Under the pieces are notes generated by a model that saw only the letters and a program-made list of their open reading frames with translations, searched no databases and was not told the DNA's origin. Made by a program: the position numbers and the translations under genes. This document shows, in pieces, positions 31,801 through 40,056 of a DNA stretch of 44,632 nucleotides. The stretch's first letter is position 1, and each line of letters starts with the position of its first letter. Origin of the DNA: Halorubrum halodurans (GTDB lineage: Archaea; Halobacteriota; Halobacteria; Halobacteriales; Haloferacaceae); NCBI RefSeq assembly GCF_002252985.1, contig NZ_NHPJ01000050.1, positions 1-44,632 on the forward strand. The letters are read 5' to 3'.

Positions 31801-32769
31801 TCAGTCGCCGTCGATCGGCCCGCCGTCGGCCGGATCGCCGTCGATCGGTCCCCCGTCGGTCGGATCGTCGTCCGCCTCCTTCCACTCGCCGACCCCGGAG
31901 GGGTCGAGGTGGACGTGGACGTCGCCGACGTCCTCCAGCCCGCGCAGCCGCGTGACGAGTTCCGTCTCGATGTCGTGCGCCCGGCGGAGCGTCATCTCGC
32001 CGTTGACCTCGACGTGGACCTCGACCTCCAGGTCGGTCCCGTCGTAGAACACCCGCAGGTCGTGGACGCCGACGACCTCGGGGTGATCGCGGAGCGACGC
32101 GGTGATCCGGTCGCGATCGCCGGCCGGCGGGGCGGCACCGACGAGGTAGGTGACGTTCTCGCGGCCGATCTCGACGCCCTGATACACGACGAGCAGGCTC
32201 ACGATCCCGCCGGCGATCGGATCGAGGATCGGGAGGTCGAAGAACACGCCGAAGACGCCGATCACCGCGGCCACGGTGGTGTAGATGTCGTTGAGACAGT
32301 CGACCGCCAGCGCGGAGAGCGCGGTCGATCCCAGCTCTGCGTTCACCCGCATCGTGTACCAGTAGAGGACGTACATGTCGACGAGGGCGAACGCCAGCGC
32401 GACGAGCAGCAGCCGGCTGAAGCGCACGTCGGTGCCGAACCGGATCCCCTCGATCGAGCTCCACAGCAGGTTGAGGCCGAGGAGGGCGACGACCGCGCCG
32501 ACGAACAGCGCGGTCAGGGGTTCGATCCGCTGGTGGCCGTGCGGATGCTCCGCGTCGGCGCCGTCGTAGCGGGCCCCGCCCCAGACGAACACGACGCCGC
32601 TGGCGACGAGGTCCGCGACGGAGTGGGCCGCGTCGGCCAGCAGCGCCACGCTGCCGAACGCGAGTCCCGCGGCCCCCTCGGCGACGATCTTCGCGGCGTT
32701 GCCGAGGACGTTCACCCCGGCTGCCCGCCTGAAGCGTCGTTTCTCCTCTCGCCGCGGCCGGGCCGTCAT
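31801..32769 (-). CDS. Cation diffusion facilitator (CDF) metal exporter
   Basis: A 322-aa transporter with six predicted helices and a C-terminal cytoplasmic metal-sensing domain (about 215-295). The TM2 site is HSVAD (His49, Asp53). The matching TM5 site is DCLND (Asp157, Asp161), where zinc-type members usually have HxxxD. A His-rich loop HPHGHQ lies between TM2 and TM3. The tail is an Asp/Gly repeat coded by two 30-bp units (31806-31835, 31836-31865). It should export a divalent metal by proton antiport; the metal is not certain. Minus-strand CTTAAC at about 32793 fits the ATG at 32769. Confidence 0.9.
   Translation of the reverse strand: MTARPRREEKRRFRRAAGVNVLGNAAKIVAEGAAGLAFGSVALLADAAHSVADLVASGVVFVWGGARYDGADAEHPHGHQRIEPLTALFVGAVVALLGLNLLWSSIEGIRFGTDVRFSRLLLVALAFALVDMYVLYWYTMRVNAELGSTALSALAVDCLNDIYTTVAAVIGVFGVFFDLPILDPIAGGIVSLLVVYQGVEIGRENVTYLVGAAPPAGDRDRITASLRDHPEVVGVHDLRVFYDGTDLEVEVHVEVNGEMTLRRAHDIETELVTRLRGLEDVGDVHVHLDPSGVGEWKEADDDPTDGGPIDGDPADGGPIDGD
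31806..31865. repeat. Two 30-bp tandem repeats in the CDF tail
   Basis: Units 31806-31835 and 31836-31865 differ at a few positions and encode the repeated acidic DGDPADGGPI-type tail of the CDF protein. They look like recent slippage within a disordered end. Confidence 0.6.
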
Positions 32770-32900
32770 GTCCGACCGTCGTGCGCCGTCGGTGTTAAGT
32801 GGTGCGTCCGCGCGCGGGACCTCCCGGACCCCGGACCGCAGCTATCAGACGCGATACCCGGCGGCCGGCGTTTAACCGTTCCGGGGCCAGAGGCCACGAC

Positions 32901-34313
32901 ATGTACCGCGGCGAGCGTGCCCAGAGCGAGGTGATCGGGACCGTGCTGCTCCTGGGGATCACGATCGCCGCCGTGACGGCCACGGTGGCGACCGGGAGCG
33001 TCGCGCTCGGCGCCGTCACCGACGAGGCGCAGGCGGCGGGCGTCGAGAACGGGATGTCCGAGTTCACCTCGCGGGCCAGCCTCGTCGCGCTCGGCGAGGC
33101 GGACGCCAAGCGCTTCGATCTGGGGTCGGTCGACGGCGGCGACCTCCGGCTCGAGGAGGACGCCGGCCGCGTCGAGGTCCGGATCGAGCGGCCCGACGGG
33201 AACGTCACCGCGGAGTCGTACCCGCTCGGGACGCTCGTGTACGCCGGCGACGGGCGGGAGATCGCGGTCCAGGGCGGCGGGGTCTGGTCGACCGACGGCA
33301 CCCGCGGGCGGATGGTATCGCCGCCGGAGTACCACTACCGCGACTCGACGCTCACGTTCCCGATCGTTCAGTTGACCCGCGAGGGCGACCGACCCGTCCC
33401 GGCCCGCGGAACCGGAGTGGTTCGCCGAACGACCGCCGGCGAGACCGTCTTCCCGAACGTCTCCAACCCGCTCGAGAACGGGACGGTCGTCGTGACGGTC
33501 ACGAGCGACTACTACGAGGGGTGGTACGACTTCTTCAGCCAGCGCGCGGAGGGAGACGTGACGATCGACGACGCGAACCGGACCGCGACCGCACGCCTCG
33601 TCGTCCCCGGCGAGGTGCCGCTCGACAAGCCGCTCTCGCTCGGCAGCGAGGACACGAACATGGACGTTCCGCTTCACGAGGACGAGTACGACCTCGGCGT
33701 CGCACACCCGTCGCCGTCGGCGGTCATCGACGAGCGGATCGAGAACGCCTCGACGAGCGGCCGACCCATCGGCGACTGCGTCGGCGACGGAACGTGTACC
33801 GCCGGGACCTACCACGCGAGCGGGGACGTCTCGTTGAGCGACGACGTCGAGTTCGATACGAGCGGCGGCAACGTGACCGTCGCGATCGACGGGGACCTGG
33901 AGATCGGCGGCAACGACCTTCGGATCACCGACGGGAGCGACAACGTGGTCACGTACTACGTCAACGGGAGCGTCGAACTCAACAACCCGACGATCGGGAC
34001 GACGGCGTCGTCGATCGACGCCGACCGGACCCGGTTCTACGTGAACGGCGGGATCGCGGAGAACACGAACGGGATCGGGAACGCCGCGATCGACGCGATC
34101 GTCTACGCGCCGAACGCCGACGTGGAGGCGAACGGGAACCCGACCCTTCGGGGGGCGTTCGTGTTCGAGCGGCTCGACCTCGGCGGCGCGTCCTCGATGG
34201 CGTACGACGCCGATCTGACCGGGATCGACCTGACGATCGGCGGCGGTCCCGGACGGAACCCGATCACGTACCTCCACGTGAGCCGAAACGCGGTCTCGGT
34301 TCGGCTCGAGTGA
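32901..34313 (+). CDS. Large secreted protein with archaeal type IV pilin-like N-terminus
   Basis: A 470-aa protein. The N-terminus MYRGERAQSEVIGTVLLLGI is a class III/type IV pilin-like start: a short charged stretch and then QSEVIG leading into a hydrophobic helix (about 9-30). The rest is a beta-rich extracellular region with many Asn-x-Ser/Thr sites (NVT, NGT, NGS). From about 300 it shows parallel-beta-like repeats (SGDVSLSDDVEFDTSGGNV, GDLEIGGNDLRI, GSVELNNPTIG). It faces the pilus operon end to end and is probably handled by its machinery. TTTAA at about 32871-32875 gives a leaderless ATG. Confidence 0.75.
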   Translation: MYRGERAQSEVIGTVLLLGITIAAVTATVATGSVALGAVTDEAQAAGVENGMSEFTSRASLVALGEADAKRFDLGSVDGGDLRLEEDAGRVEVRIERPDGNVTAESYPLGTLVYAGDGREIAVQGGGVWSTDGTRGRMVSPPEYHYRDSTLTFPIVQLTREGDRPVPARGTGVVRRTTAGETVFPNVSNPLENGTVVVTVTSDYYEGWYDFFSQRAEGDVTIDDANRTATARLVVPGEVPLDKPLSLGSEDTNMDVPLHEDEYDLGVAHPSPSAVIDERIENASTSGRPIGDCVGDGTCTAGTYHASGDVSLSDDVEFDTSGGNVTVAIDGDLEIGGNDLRITDGSDNVVTYYVNGSVELNNPTIGTTASSIDADRTRFYVNGGIAENTNGIGNAAIDAIVYAPNADVEANGNPTLRGAFVFERLDLGGASSMAYDADLTGIDLTIGGGPGRNPITYLHVSRNAVSVRLE

Positions 34314-34348
34314 GTCGACCGGCGGAGTCGGCCCCTCCCGCCGCCGGC

Positions 34349-35158
34349 TCACCGACGGTAGGAGACGTCCACCACGATCACGCGCAGGTACACCGCCTCG
34401 TCGCGGTCGATCGTCGCGACGACCACGTCGCCCGTCGTCTCCGCCGGGTCGACGGTGAAGCCGTCCGTCTCGGCGAGGTATCGCTCCCACGCGTCGGCCC
34501 GCGGCGACTCGATCCGGAGCCGGATCGCGTGGGGGGCGACGGCGTCCTCCGGGAACGCGAAGCGTTTCACCTCGCCGGCGTCGGTCGCGATCTGGACGGT
34601 CCCGTCGCCGTCGACCGCGGCCGGCCCGTCGCCGGGCCGGGTTCGAACGAGCGGGAGGACCGTCCGGTTCGTCCCCCCGGCGAGCGAGACGAACCGCGGC
34701 GTCGACCGGAACAGCGTCGTGTTCCCGTCCGTCCGGAACCGCGCGCCCGCGTCGTAGCCGATCGTCGTCTCCCCGCGGGTGTACGTCACGGCGTGGACCG
34801 TCCGGGTGGTGTGGTTGCCGACCCGCGTCCCGCTCGCGTCGACCTGCTCGATCGTCACGTTCGTCGTCGACGACAGCGCCAGCTCGCCGCCGCTGAGCCG
34901 GAGTTCTGTCGCCCGGCTCGGGTCGCCGTGTCGCTGGACGTCCCGCAGGTTGTCGTCGAGGACGTCGAAGGCGCGTTCGACGTTCTCGACGCGCTCCGCG
35001 TCCCGACGCTCCTCCAGTCCGGTGATCCCCACCGCGAACACCGACGCGATCGTCGCCGTGACCAGCGCGAACACCAACACGTAGCCGACCACGTCGCTCA
35101 CGCCCCGGTCGTCGGAGCGGAACGGGCGCTCGGATCGCCCCCCGCGGCCGTCGCTCAT
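34349..35158 (-). CDS. Pilin-like protein of the type IV pilus/secretion operon
   Basis: A 269-aa protein: a basic/acidic start, then DRGVSDVVGYVLVFALVTAT, a pilin-like hydrophobic helix (about 18-40) preceded by Arg-Gly. A coiled stretch (RRDAERVENVERAFDVLDDN) and a beta-rich domain with several N-glycosylation sequons follow. It is the last gene of the operon. Its ATG overlaps the previous stop by 4 nt. Confidence 0.75.
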   Translation of the reverse strand: MSDGRGGRSERPFRSDDRGVSDVVGYVLVFALVTATIASVFAVGITGLEERRDAERVENVERAFDVLDDNLRDVQRHGDPSRATELRLSGGELALSSTTNVTIEQVDASGTRVGNHTTRTVHAVTYTRGETTIGYDAGARFRTDGNTTLFRSTPRFVSLAGGTNRTVLPLVRTRPGDGPAAVDGDGTVQIATDAGEVKRFAFPEDAVAPHAIRLRIESPRADAWERYLAETDGFTVDPAETTGDVVVATIDRDEAVYLRVIVVDVSYRR

Positions 35159-35757
35159 CGCTCCGTCACCGCCAGCGTGCCGGCGCTCGGGTCTGCGGCG
35201 TCCGCGACGTACGTCACGCGAACCGGCCCGCCGCGGAGCGTCGTCTCCGCGACCGCCGTTCGCGATCGGTAGGGGATCCGGACGCTGGCGTCGGGGTGGG
35301 TCGTTCGGAGGATCACCGCGGGGTCCGGGTCGCCCGCGATCTCGACGGTGTAGGGGATCCCGGCCACCCGCGTCGGCAGGTCGGCCTCGATCACGGCAAC
35401 CGCGGTTCCGTCGGCCGGGTCGAGGTCCGGATCGGCGCGACCGGCCTCCGCGAGCCGCGCGGTTCGGTCCGCGCTCTCGAGGGTCGACGCGAGCGACTGG
35501 CCCGCGACCGCCAGCTCGCCGTGTACCGCCCGGTCGGTCTGCGCGTCGAGGACCCCGCCGACGCCGATGACGACCCCGGAGAGCAGCGCCGCCCCGATGG
35601 CGAGCGTCAACACGTACCCGACCGTCGTGCTCACCGCCCGGCGGTCACGACGGATCGACCGCTCGGATCTCCCCGGCTCCGCCGAGTCGCTCGGATCCGC
35701 CGACCCGTCCGAAGCGTCCGCCCCGCCGGCGGGAGCCGAGTCACGCACGCGGCTCAC
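35155..35757 (-). CDS. Pilin-like protein (AVSTTVGYVL type)
   Basis: A 200-aa protein with a 35-residue Ser/Asp/Ala-rich leader, then RRAVSTTVGYVLTLAIGAAL, an N-terminal pilin-like membrane helix, and a 130-residue beta-rich domain. It overlaps the next gene by 4 nt and the upstream gene by 17 nt. It belongs to a haloarchaeal group normally found beside pilus ATPase genes; its exact role is unknown. Confidence 0.75.
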   Translation of the reverse strand: MSRVRDSAPAGGADASDGSADPSDSAEPGRSERSIRRDRRAVSTTVGYVLTLAIGAALLSGVVIGVGGVLDAQTDRAVHGELAVAGQSLASTLESADRTARLAEAGRADPDLDPADGTAVAVIEADLPTRVAGIPYTVEIAGDPDPAVILRTTHPDASVRIPYRSRTAVAETTLRGGPVRVTYVADAADPSAGTLAVTER

Positions 35758-36733
35758 CCGGTGCGACCCGGACCGTGGTTCGGAACCGCAGGTCGGCCGT
35801 CCGATACCGGAGCTCGACGGCGGCGTCGTAGACCGCGGGCGAGACGCCGGCGTGGTCGGTCGCGGGGTCCGTACCCGCCGGCCGGGGGCGGACGGTCGCC
35901 GTCACGGTGCCGTCGGCCGCGTCGGCGTTCGCGAACCCGATCCCGTACCGATCGGTCGGGACGACCAGATCCGCGGGCCAGACCCCCGGACACGCCGCGG
36001 ATCCGAACCGCTCGCCGGTGAGATCCAGCGTCACGTTCTCGCCCGGCGCGGCCGCGACCGAACACAGGGCCGTCGGGGCGGCACCGTTCGTCCCGTTCGC
36101 GACGACCACGCCGCCGGAGCCGTTCCGGTAGACGTACACCTCCCGGCTCCCCGCGAGTGCGGCCCCGTCGAACGCGACGTGGAACGCCTCGCCGGTCGCG
36201 TTCGCCGCGGTCGTCGTCGCCAGGTCGTCGACCGCAAGCGACAGCGAGAACGCCCGCGTCCGGTCGATCCCGTCGACGAACGCGTACGTCGTCGCGCCCG
36301 TGGCGTTCGCGAGCGACGTGGCGTTGCCGTCGGTGGCGAGGTGCTTCCCGCGACGGAGCCCCGCCGCGTCGGCGTCGAGGCGGACGGCGCCGCCCCGATC
36401 GGCGTAGCTCCGCGCGATCCGACGGTCGAGATCGGCGACCCCCTCGAGCACGGTGTCGTTCGCGGCCGCGTGGGACGACGGTCCCGCGCGGTTCGTCGCC
36501 TCGAGCAGCTCCCCGACGCCGCCGACGGCGGCCGCCCTGACGTCGGCCGCCTCCCGGTCCGCGTCCTCGACCCCGCGAGTCGCGAGCGTCTCGGCGTATA
36601 TCGTGGCGTTCAACAGGACGACGAGCGCCACCAGCGCGACCGCCATCACGAGCCCGGCGACGACGAGGAGCTGCCCGCGGTCCGCATCGCGGAGGCGTCG
36701 CTCCCGCGTCCGATCCGGGTTCACATCCGCCAT
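35741..36733 (-). CDS. Pilin-like/secretion operon protein (RGQLLVVAGLV type)
   Basis: A 330-aa protein with a basic start (TRERRLRDADRGQ), one hydrophobic helix (about 21-43, LLVVAGLVMAVALVALVVLL) and a large extracellular domain rich in Asn-x-Ser/Thr (NDT, NAT, NGS, NGT, NVT). Two cysteines (LCSV and ACPG) could form a disulfide. It overlaps its upstream neighbour by 13 nt and the downstream gene by 17 nt. Confidence 0.75.
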   Translation of the reverse strand: MADVNPDRTRERRLRDADRGQLLVVAGLVMAVALVALVVLLNATIYAETLATRGVEDADREAADVRAAAVGGVGELLEATNRAGPSSHAAANDTVLEGVADLDRRIARSYADRGGAVRLDADAAGLRRGKHLATDGNATSLANATGATTYAFVDGIDRTRAFSLSLAVDDLATTTAANATGEAFHVAFDGAALAGSREVYVYRNGSGGVVVANGTNGAAPTALCSVAAAPGENVTLDLTGERFGSAACPGVWPADLVVPTDRYGIGFANADAADGTVTATVRPRPAGTDPATDHAGVSPAVYDAAVELRYRTADLRFRTTVRVAPGEPRA

Positions 36734-37386
36734 GTGACGATCGACACCTCCAGCACGTTGTACGTCGGGCCGGGGCCGACGGGCGGCGCGTAGAACGTCG
36801 CGTCCGGGTCGTCGGCCACCGCCTCGAGGGTGTGTTCCTCGAACCCGTCCGCGGTCAGCGTGGTGTCGTTCGACACCGTGACCGTCCGGGTCGCCGTCAC
36901 CGCGTTGTCGCTCGGCGTCCCCATGTACACCATGCGCTGTCGTTTCACCGGCGTCGCGTCGTACGTCGTCGGCTCGACGTGGAACCGGACGTAGACGTTG
37001 AACGCGATCCGCCGGTCGAGGAACGTCCGGTCGAGCGCGTCGCCGAAGCCGTTCGGCGGCCCGCCCCGCGTGTGGAACCCGACGTCGCCGTGCGTCCCGC
37101 GGAATCCCGCCTCGACCGTGTCGTTGCCGGGGTGCCAGTCGAGGACGGCCTCGCGGAGGTCGCCGTTCGCGGCGCTCGTCTCGAGCAGCCCCGTCGCGGC
37201 CGCGCGCTGCTGGTTCTCGATGTGCTGGTTCGACGTGCTCGCCGACAGCGGCGTCACCGCGGTCGCCTGGAGCGCGAACGTGAGCCCGGCCACGAGCAGC
37301 ATCGCCGCCACGAACGCCTCCAGCGTGTGTGCCTGGCCGCGGTCGTCGGGGGCGCTCGGGACGAGGGGGAGTCGTGACCGCACCAT
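36721..37386 (-). CDS. Pilin-like protein (GQAHTLEAF type)
   Basis: A 221-aa protein with DDRGQAHTLEAFVAAMLLVAG, a helix at about 18-42, and a soluble domain. The open frame extends further, but the ATG at 37386 gives the usual short charged leader. It starts 2 nt after the stop of the gene before it and overlaps the next by 13 nt. Confidence 0.75.
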   Translation of the reverse strand: MVRSRLPLVPSAPDDRGQAHTLEAFVAAMLLVAGLTFALQATAVTPLSASTSNQHIENQQRAAATGLLETSAANGDLREAVLDWHPGNDTVEAGFRGTHGDVGFHTRGGPPNGFGDALDRTFLDRRIAFNVYVRFHVEPTTYDATPVKRQRMVYMGTPSDNAVTATRTVTVSNDTTLTADGFEEHTLEAVADDPDATFYAPPVGPGPTYNVLEVSIVTWRM

Positions 37387-37388
37387 CG

Positions 37389-37997
37389 TCACCACACCCG
37401 CACCGTCAGCCGGTACTGGACCCCCCGGAGCGAGACGACGCGGCCGGCGACGGTGACGTCGCCGGTCGTCGCGGTCGGGGGTGCGGTCGATCGGTTCAGC
37501 GTCGCCCCGACGGGGCCGTGCCGGGTGTCGAACGCGACGGTCGCCGGGGTCGCCGCGGGGTCGCGCTCGTCGAGCCCGTGTATCACCACCTGGACGTCGT
37601 CGTCGACGCCGAACGACGCCGCGGGATCGGTCCCGGCGTCGAACGGACAGCCCGCGTCGTCGGCGAGCGTCGCGTTCGCCGCGAAGAACGCGACCGTACA
37701 CGCCGGCGAGAGGACGCCGGGTTCGGTCGGCGCGTGGACCGCGGTGGAGACACCGGAGACGTTCCCGGAGGCGCCGAGGCGGTCGACGGTTCCGGCGGCG
37801 ATCCGGTCGGCCACGAGCGGCGAGGCGGTCTCGCCGGCCGCGAACGGCTCGAAGAGCGTCGGGACGAACGCGACCACGAACGCGAGCGTTACCAGGAACA
37901 CGCCCGCGCCGACGGCGAAGTCGATCTGTGTCTGTCCGCGCGCCTCGCTTCGGGTCCCGTCCGCGGCCCGGACTCCGGAGGGTCGTTCACCCGACAT
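37389..37997 (-). CDS. Pilin-like protein (RGQTQIDFAVG type)
   Basis: A 202-aa protein. After a 20-residue leader, RGQTQIDFAVGAGVFLVTLAF begins the single N-terminal helix. The outside domain has two cysteines (ACTV, GCPF) and several Asn-x-Ser/Thr sites. Its start overlaps the end of the GspF-like gene by 11 nt, so the whole operon is tightly coupled. Confidence 0.75.
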   Translation of the reverse strand: MSGERPSGVRAADGTRSEARGQTQIDFAVGAGVFLVTLAFVVAFVPTLFEPFAAGETASPLVADRIAAGTVDRLGASGNVSGVSTAVHAPTEPGVLSPACTVAFFAANATLADDAGCPFDAGTDPAASFGVDDDVQVVIHGLDERDPAATPATVAFDTRHGPVGATLNRSTAPPTATTGDVTVAGRVVSLRGVQYRLTVRVW

Positions 37998-40029
37998 AGA
38001 TCCACACCCCCAGCGCGAGCGTCATCAGCGCGACGGCGAACTTCACGCCGGAGAGGAGCCGGGCGTCCCGAATGTAGCCGGCGATGAACCCCGAGAGCAC
38101 GGCCTGGATCGTCACCGCGTGAAAGAACAGCATCGACAACACGGCCGGATCGACGCTGCCGCCGAAGCCCCCGCCCGCGACCGCGCCGGCGCCCGCCGAC
38201 GATCCCGACGCGCTCCCCGCGAGCCCGCCCATCACGTCGATGAACTGCGTCTGGAGGATCGCCATCACGCCGAGCAGCGTCACGTACGTCATGACGATGA
38301 TCGCCACCTGCATCCGCGTTCGGGACCGACGCTCGCGCTCGATGTCGTCCTGGTTCTCGGAGGCCTGCGCCGCGGTGGTCAACACGTCCGTGATCTGTGA
38401 GGACGCCTCCTGTGCCTCCGAGATCAGTTTCACGGTGCGCGCGAGCCGCGGGACCGCGTACGTGTTGTTGAACTCGACGAGGGCGTCTCGCAGGCTCATC
38501 CCGTAGTTCACCTTCGCGTGGATCACCTCGAACTCCTCGGCGAGCGTCCCCGAGGAGGTGTCCGCGACCGTCCGGATCGACTCCAGCAGCGTCTGGCCCG
38601 TGTCGTTGGCGGAGGAGAGCTTCCGGAGGTTCTCCGACAGCTTCCCCGTGACCGACCGCTTGGCGCGCTGGTCCCACTCGTAGAACGCCGTGAGCGGCAC
38701 GAGCGTCAGATACGCCGGGACGTACACCCAGACGAACGCCGACCAGACGGGGCGGGCGATCCAGCCGTCGACGGTCGTCGGCGCGGACCCCGACGCGACC
38801 GCGACGCCGACGAGCGCCAGCGAGGCCGGAACCGTCATCGCGAGCGTGTACAGCGGGTTGTCCCGCAGGAAGCGGTGCGGAGCCGCGAGGATCCGCTTCG
38901 TCTTGTGGGTGCCCTCGCGGTCGCGGATGCGGTCGAAGACGCTCGCACGCCCGACGAACGCCTCGATCAGCCCGAAGTGGAGCAGCCCCTCGCGGCTCGT
39001 CTGGCGGAGCCGGTCGCTGCCGCCGTCGGGCCGGAGGTAGCCGTCGCCCGGCTCGTCCTGTTTGACCGTCGAGACCAACACGAGAAACCCGACGCCCGTG
39101 AGCGGAATGAGGAGGTACACCGTGACGTACAGCAGGCGGTCGTCGGCCTCGCCCATCATCCCCATGATCACGAGGATGATGATGAGCAGGAGCGGAAAGA
39201 GCGAGAGCGTCATGTACATCTCCCCGAACAGCTCCAGCGTCTCGAGGGTCATCTCGCGCTCCTGTTTGGACGTGCGGAGGTGTTTCTCCTTTTTGTCCTT
39301 CAGGAACGGCTCCATCTCCCCGCCGGAGTTGACGATGGAGAGCATGTCCGCGAGGAACTGCGAGAGCTCCTCGGAGGGCGTCTCCATCGACTGCGTCCGG
39401 ATCGCGTTCCGGTAGTCCGTGCCGAAGTACTCCGTCTCGTTGATGACGTTCTGGAACTCCCGCGACACCTCGCCGTAGGTGTCCTCGGCGGTCGCCATCG
39501 CCCGGAGGATCTCCAGCTGGTTGAGTCCGCCGACCGAGAGGGCGTACATGAACGAGACGGAGTCGGCTAAAAGCAGGTTGATCTCCCGCTCTCGGCTCGC
39601 CGACCGCGAGTACGGGACCGCGAGGAGCCCGCCGAACCCCGCGGCGAACCCGATCGACCCGAAGACGACGCCGCTCGTGAGGACGGCGACCGGCACCACG
39701 AGCGACCGCAGCAGCTGCCGCGTTCCCTGGTTGGGAACGGGGATCCCGAGCGAGAGCGACGCCGGCGAGAGCAGTCCGAGCGCGAAGACCCCGTAGCCGA
39801 GCAGCGTTCCGACGAGCGCGAGCGCGACGCCCGCGATCACGCCGATCCCGAGCGCTCGCGAGACGTACATCTCGACCGGATCGGGCATCCGCGCCTCCGC
39901 GAGCTTACGCTCGACGTCGCCGACGAGGTCGCCGTCGGGGTCGAAGAGCAGCCCGAACGCCGGATAGAACAGCTGCCCGAGGAGGTCGCCGTCGACCGAC
40001 TCCCCGCCGACGTCCGCGTCGAGGCTCAT
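37987..40029 (-). CDS. Type II/IV secretion-type membrane platform protein with two GspF domains
   Basis: A 680-aa inner-membrane core protein of an archaeal type IV pilus-like system (GspF/TadC/PilC family). Two T2SSF domains are seen: one near 150-290, including SFMYALSVGGLNQLEILRAM and ending in paired helices (FPLLLIIILVIMGMMG), and one near 465-600, including LRKLSSANDTGQTLLESI and SLRDALVEFNNTYAVPRLAR. The protein has about nine hydrophobic segments. It should be driven by the ATPase encoded 27 nt upstream. Confidence 0.9.
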   Translation of the reverse strand: MSLDADVGGESVDGDLLGQLFYPAFGLLFDPDGDLVGDVERKLAEARMPDPVEMYVSRALGIGVIAGVALALVGTLLGYGVFALGLLSPASLSLGIPVPNQGTRQLLRSLVVPVAVLTSGVVFGSIGFAAGFGGLLAVPYSRSASREREINLLLADSVSFMYALSVGGLNQLEILRAMATAEDTYGEVSREFQNVINETEYFGTDYRNAIRTQSMETPSEELSQFLADMLSIVNSGGEMEPFLKDKKEKHLRTSKQEREMTLETLELFGEMYMTLSLFPLLLIIILVIMGMMGEADDRLLYVTVYLLIPLTGVGFLVLVSTVKQDEPGDGYLRPDGGSDRLRQTSREGLLHFGLIEAFVGRASVFDRIRDREGTHKTKRILAAPHRFLRDNPLYTLAMTVPASLALVGVAVASGSAPTTVDGWIARPVWSAFVWVYVPAYLTLVPLTAFYEWDQRAKRSVTGKLSENLRKLSSANDTGQTLLESIRTVADTSSGTLAEEFEVIHAKVNYGMSLRDALVEFNNTYAVPRLARTVKLISEAQEASSQITDVLTTAAQASENQDDIERERRSRTRMQVAIIVMTYVTLLGVMAILQTQFIDVMGGLAGSASGSSAGAGAVAGGGFGGSVDPAVLSMLFFHAVTIQAVLSGFIAGYIRDARLLSGVKFAVALMTLALGVWIYVG

Positions 40030-40056
40030 CGAGACCTCCGGAGGAGACTCACGGCG

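Noticed and set aside
32766..34490. 574-aa minus-strand ORF opposite the pilin-like gene
   Set aside because: Antisense shadow; the plus strand has the pilin leader, normal codon bias and a TATA box.
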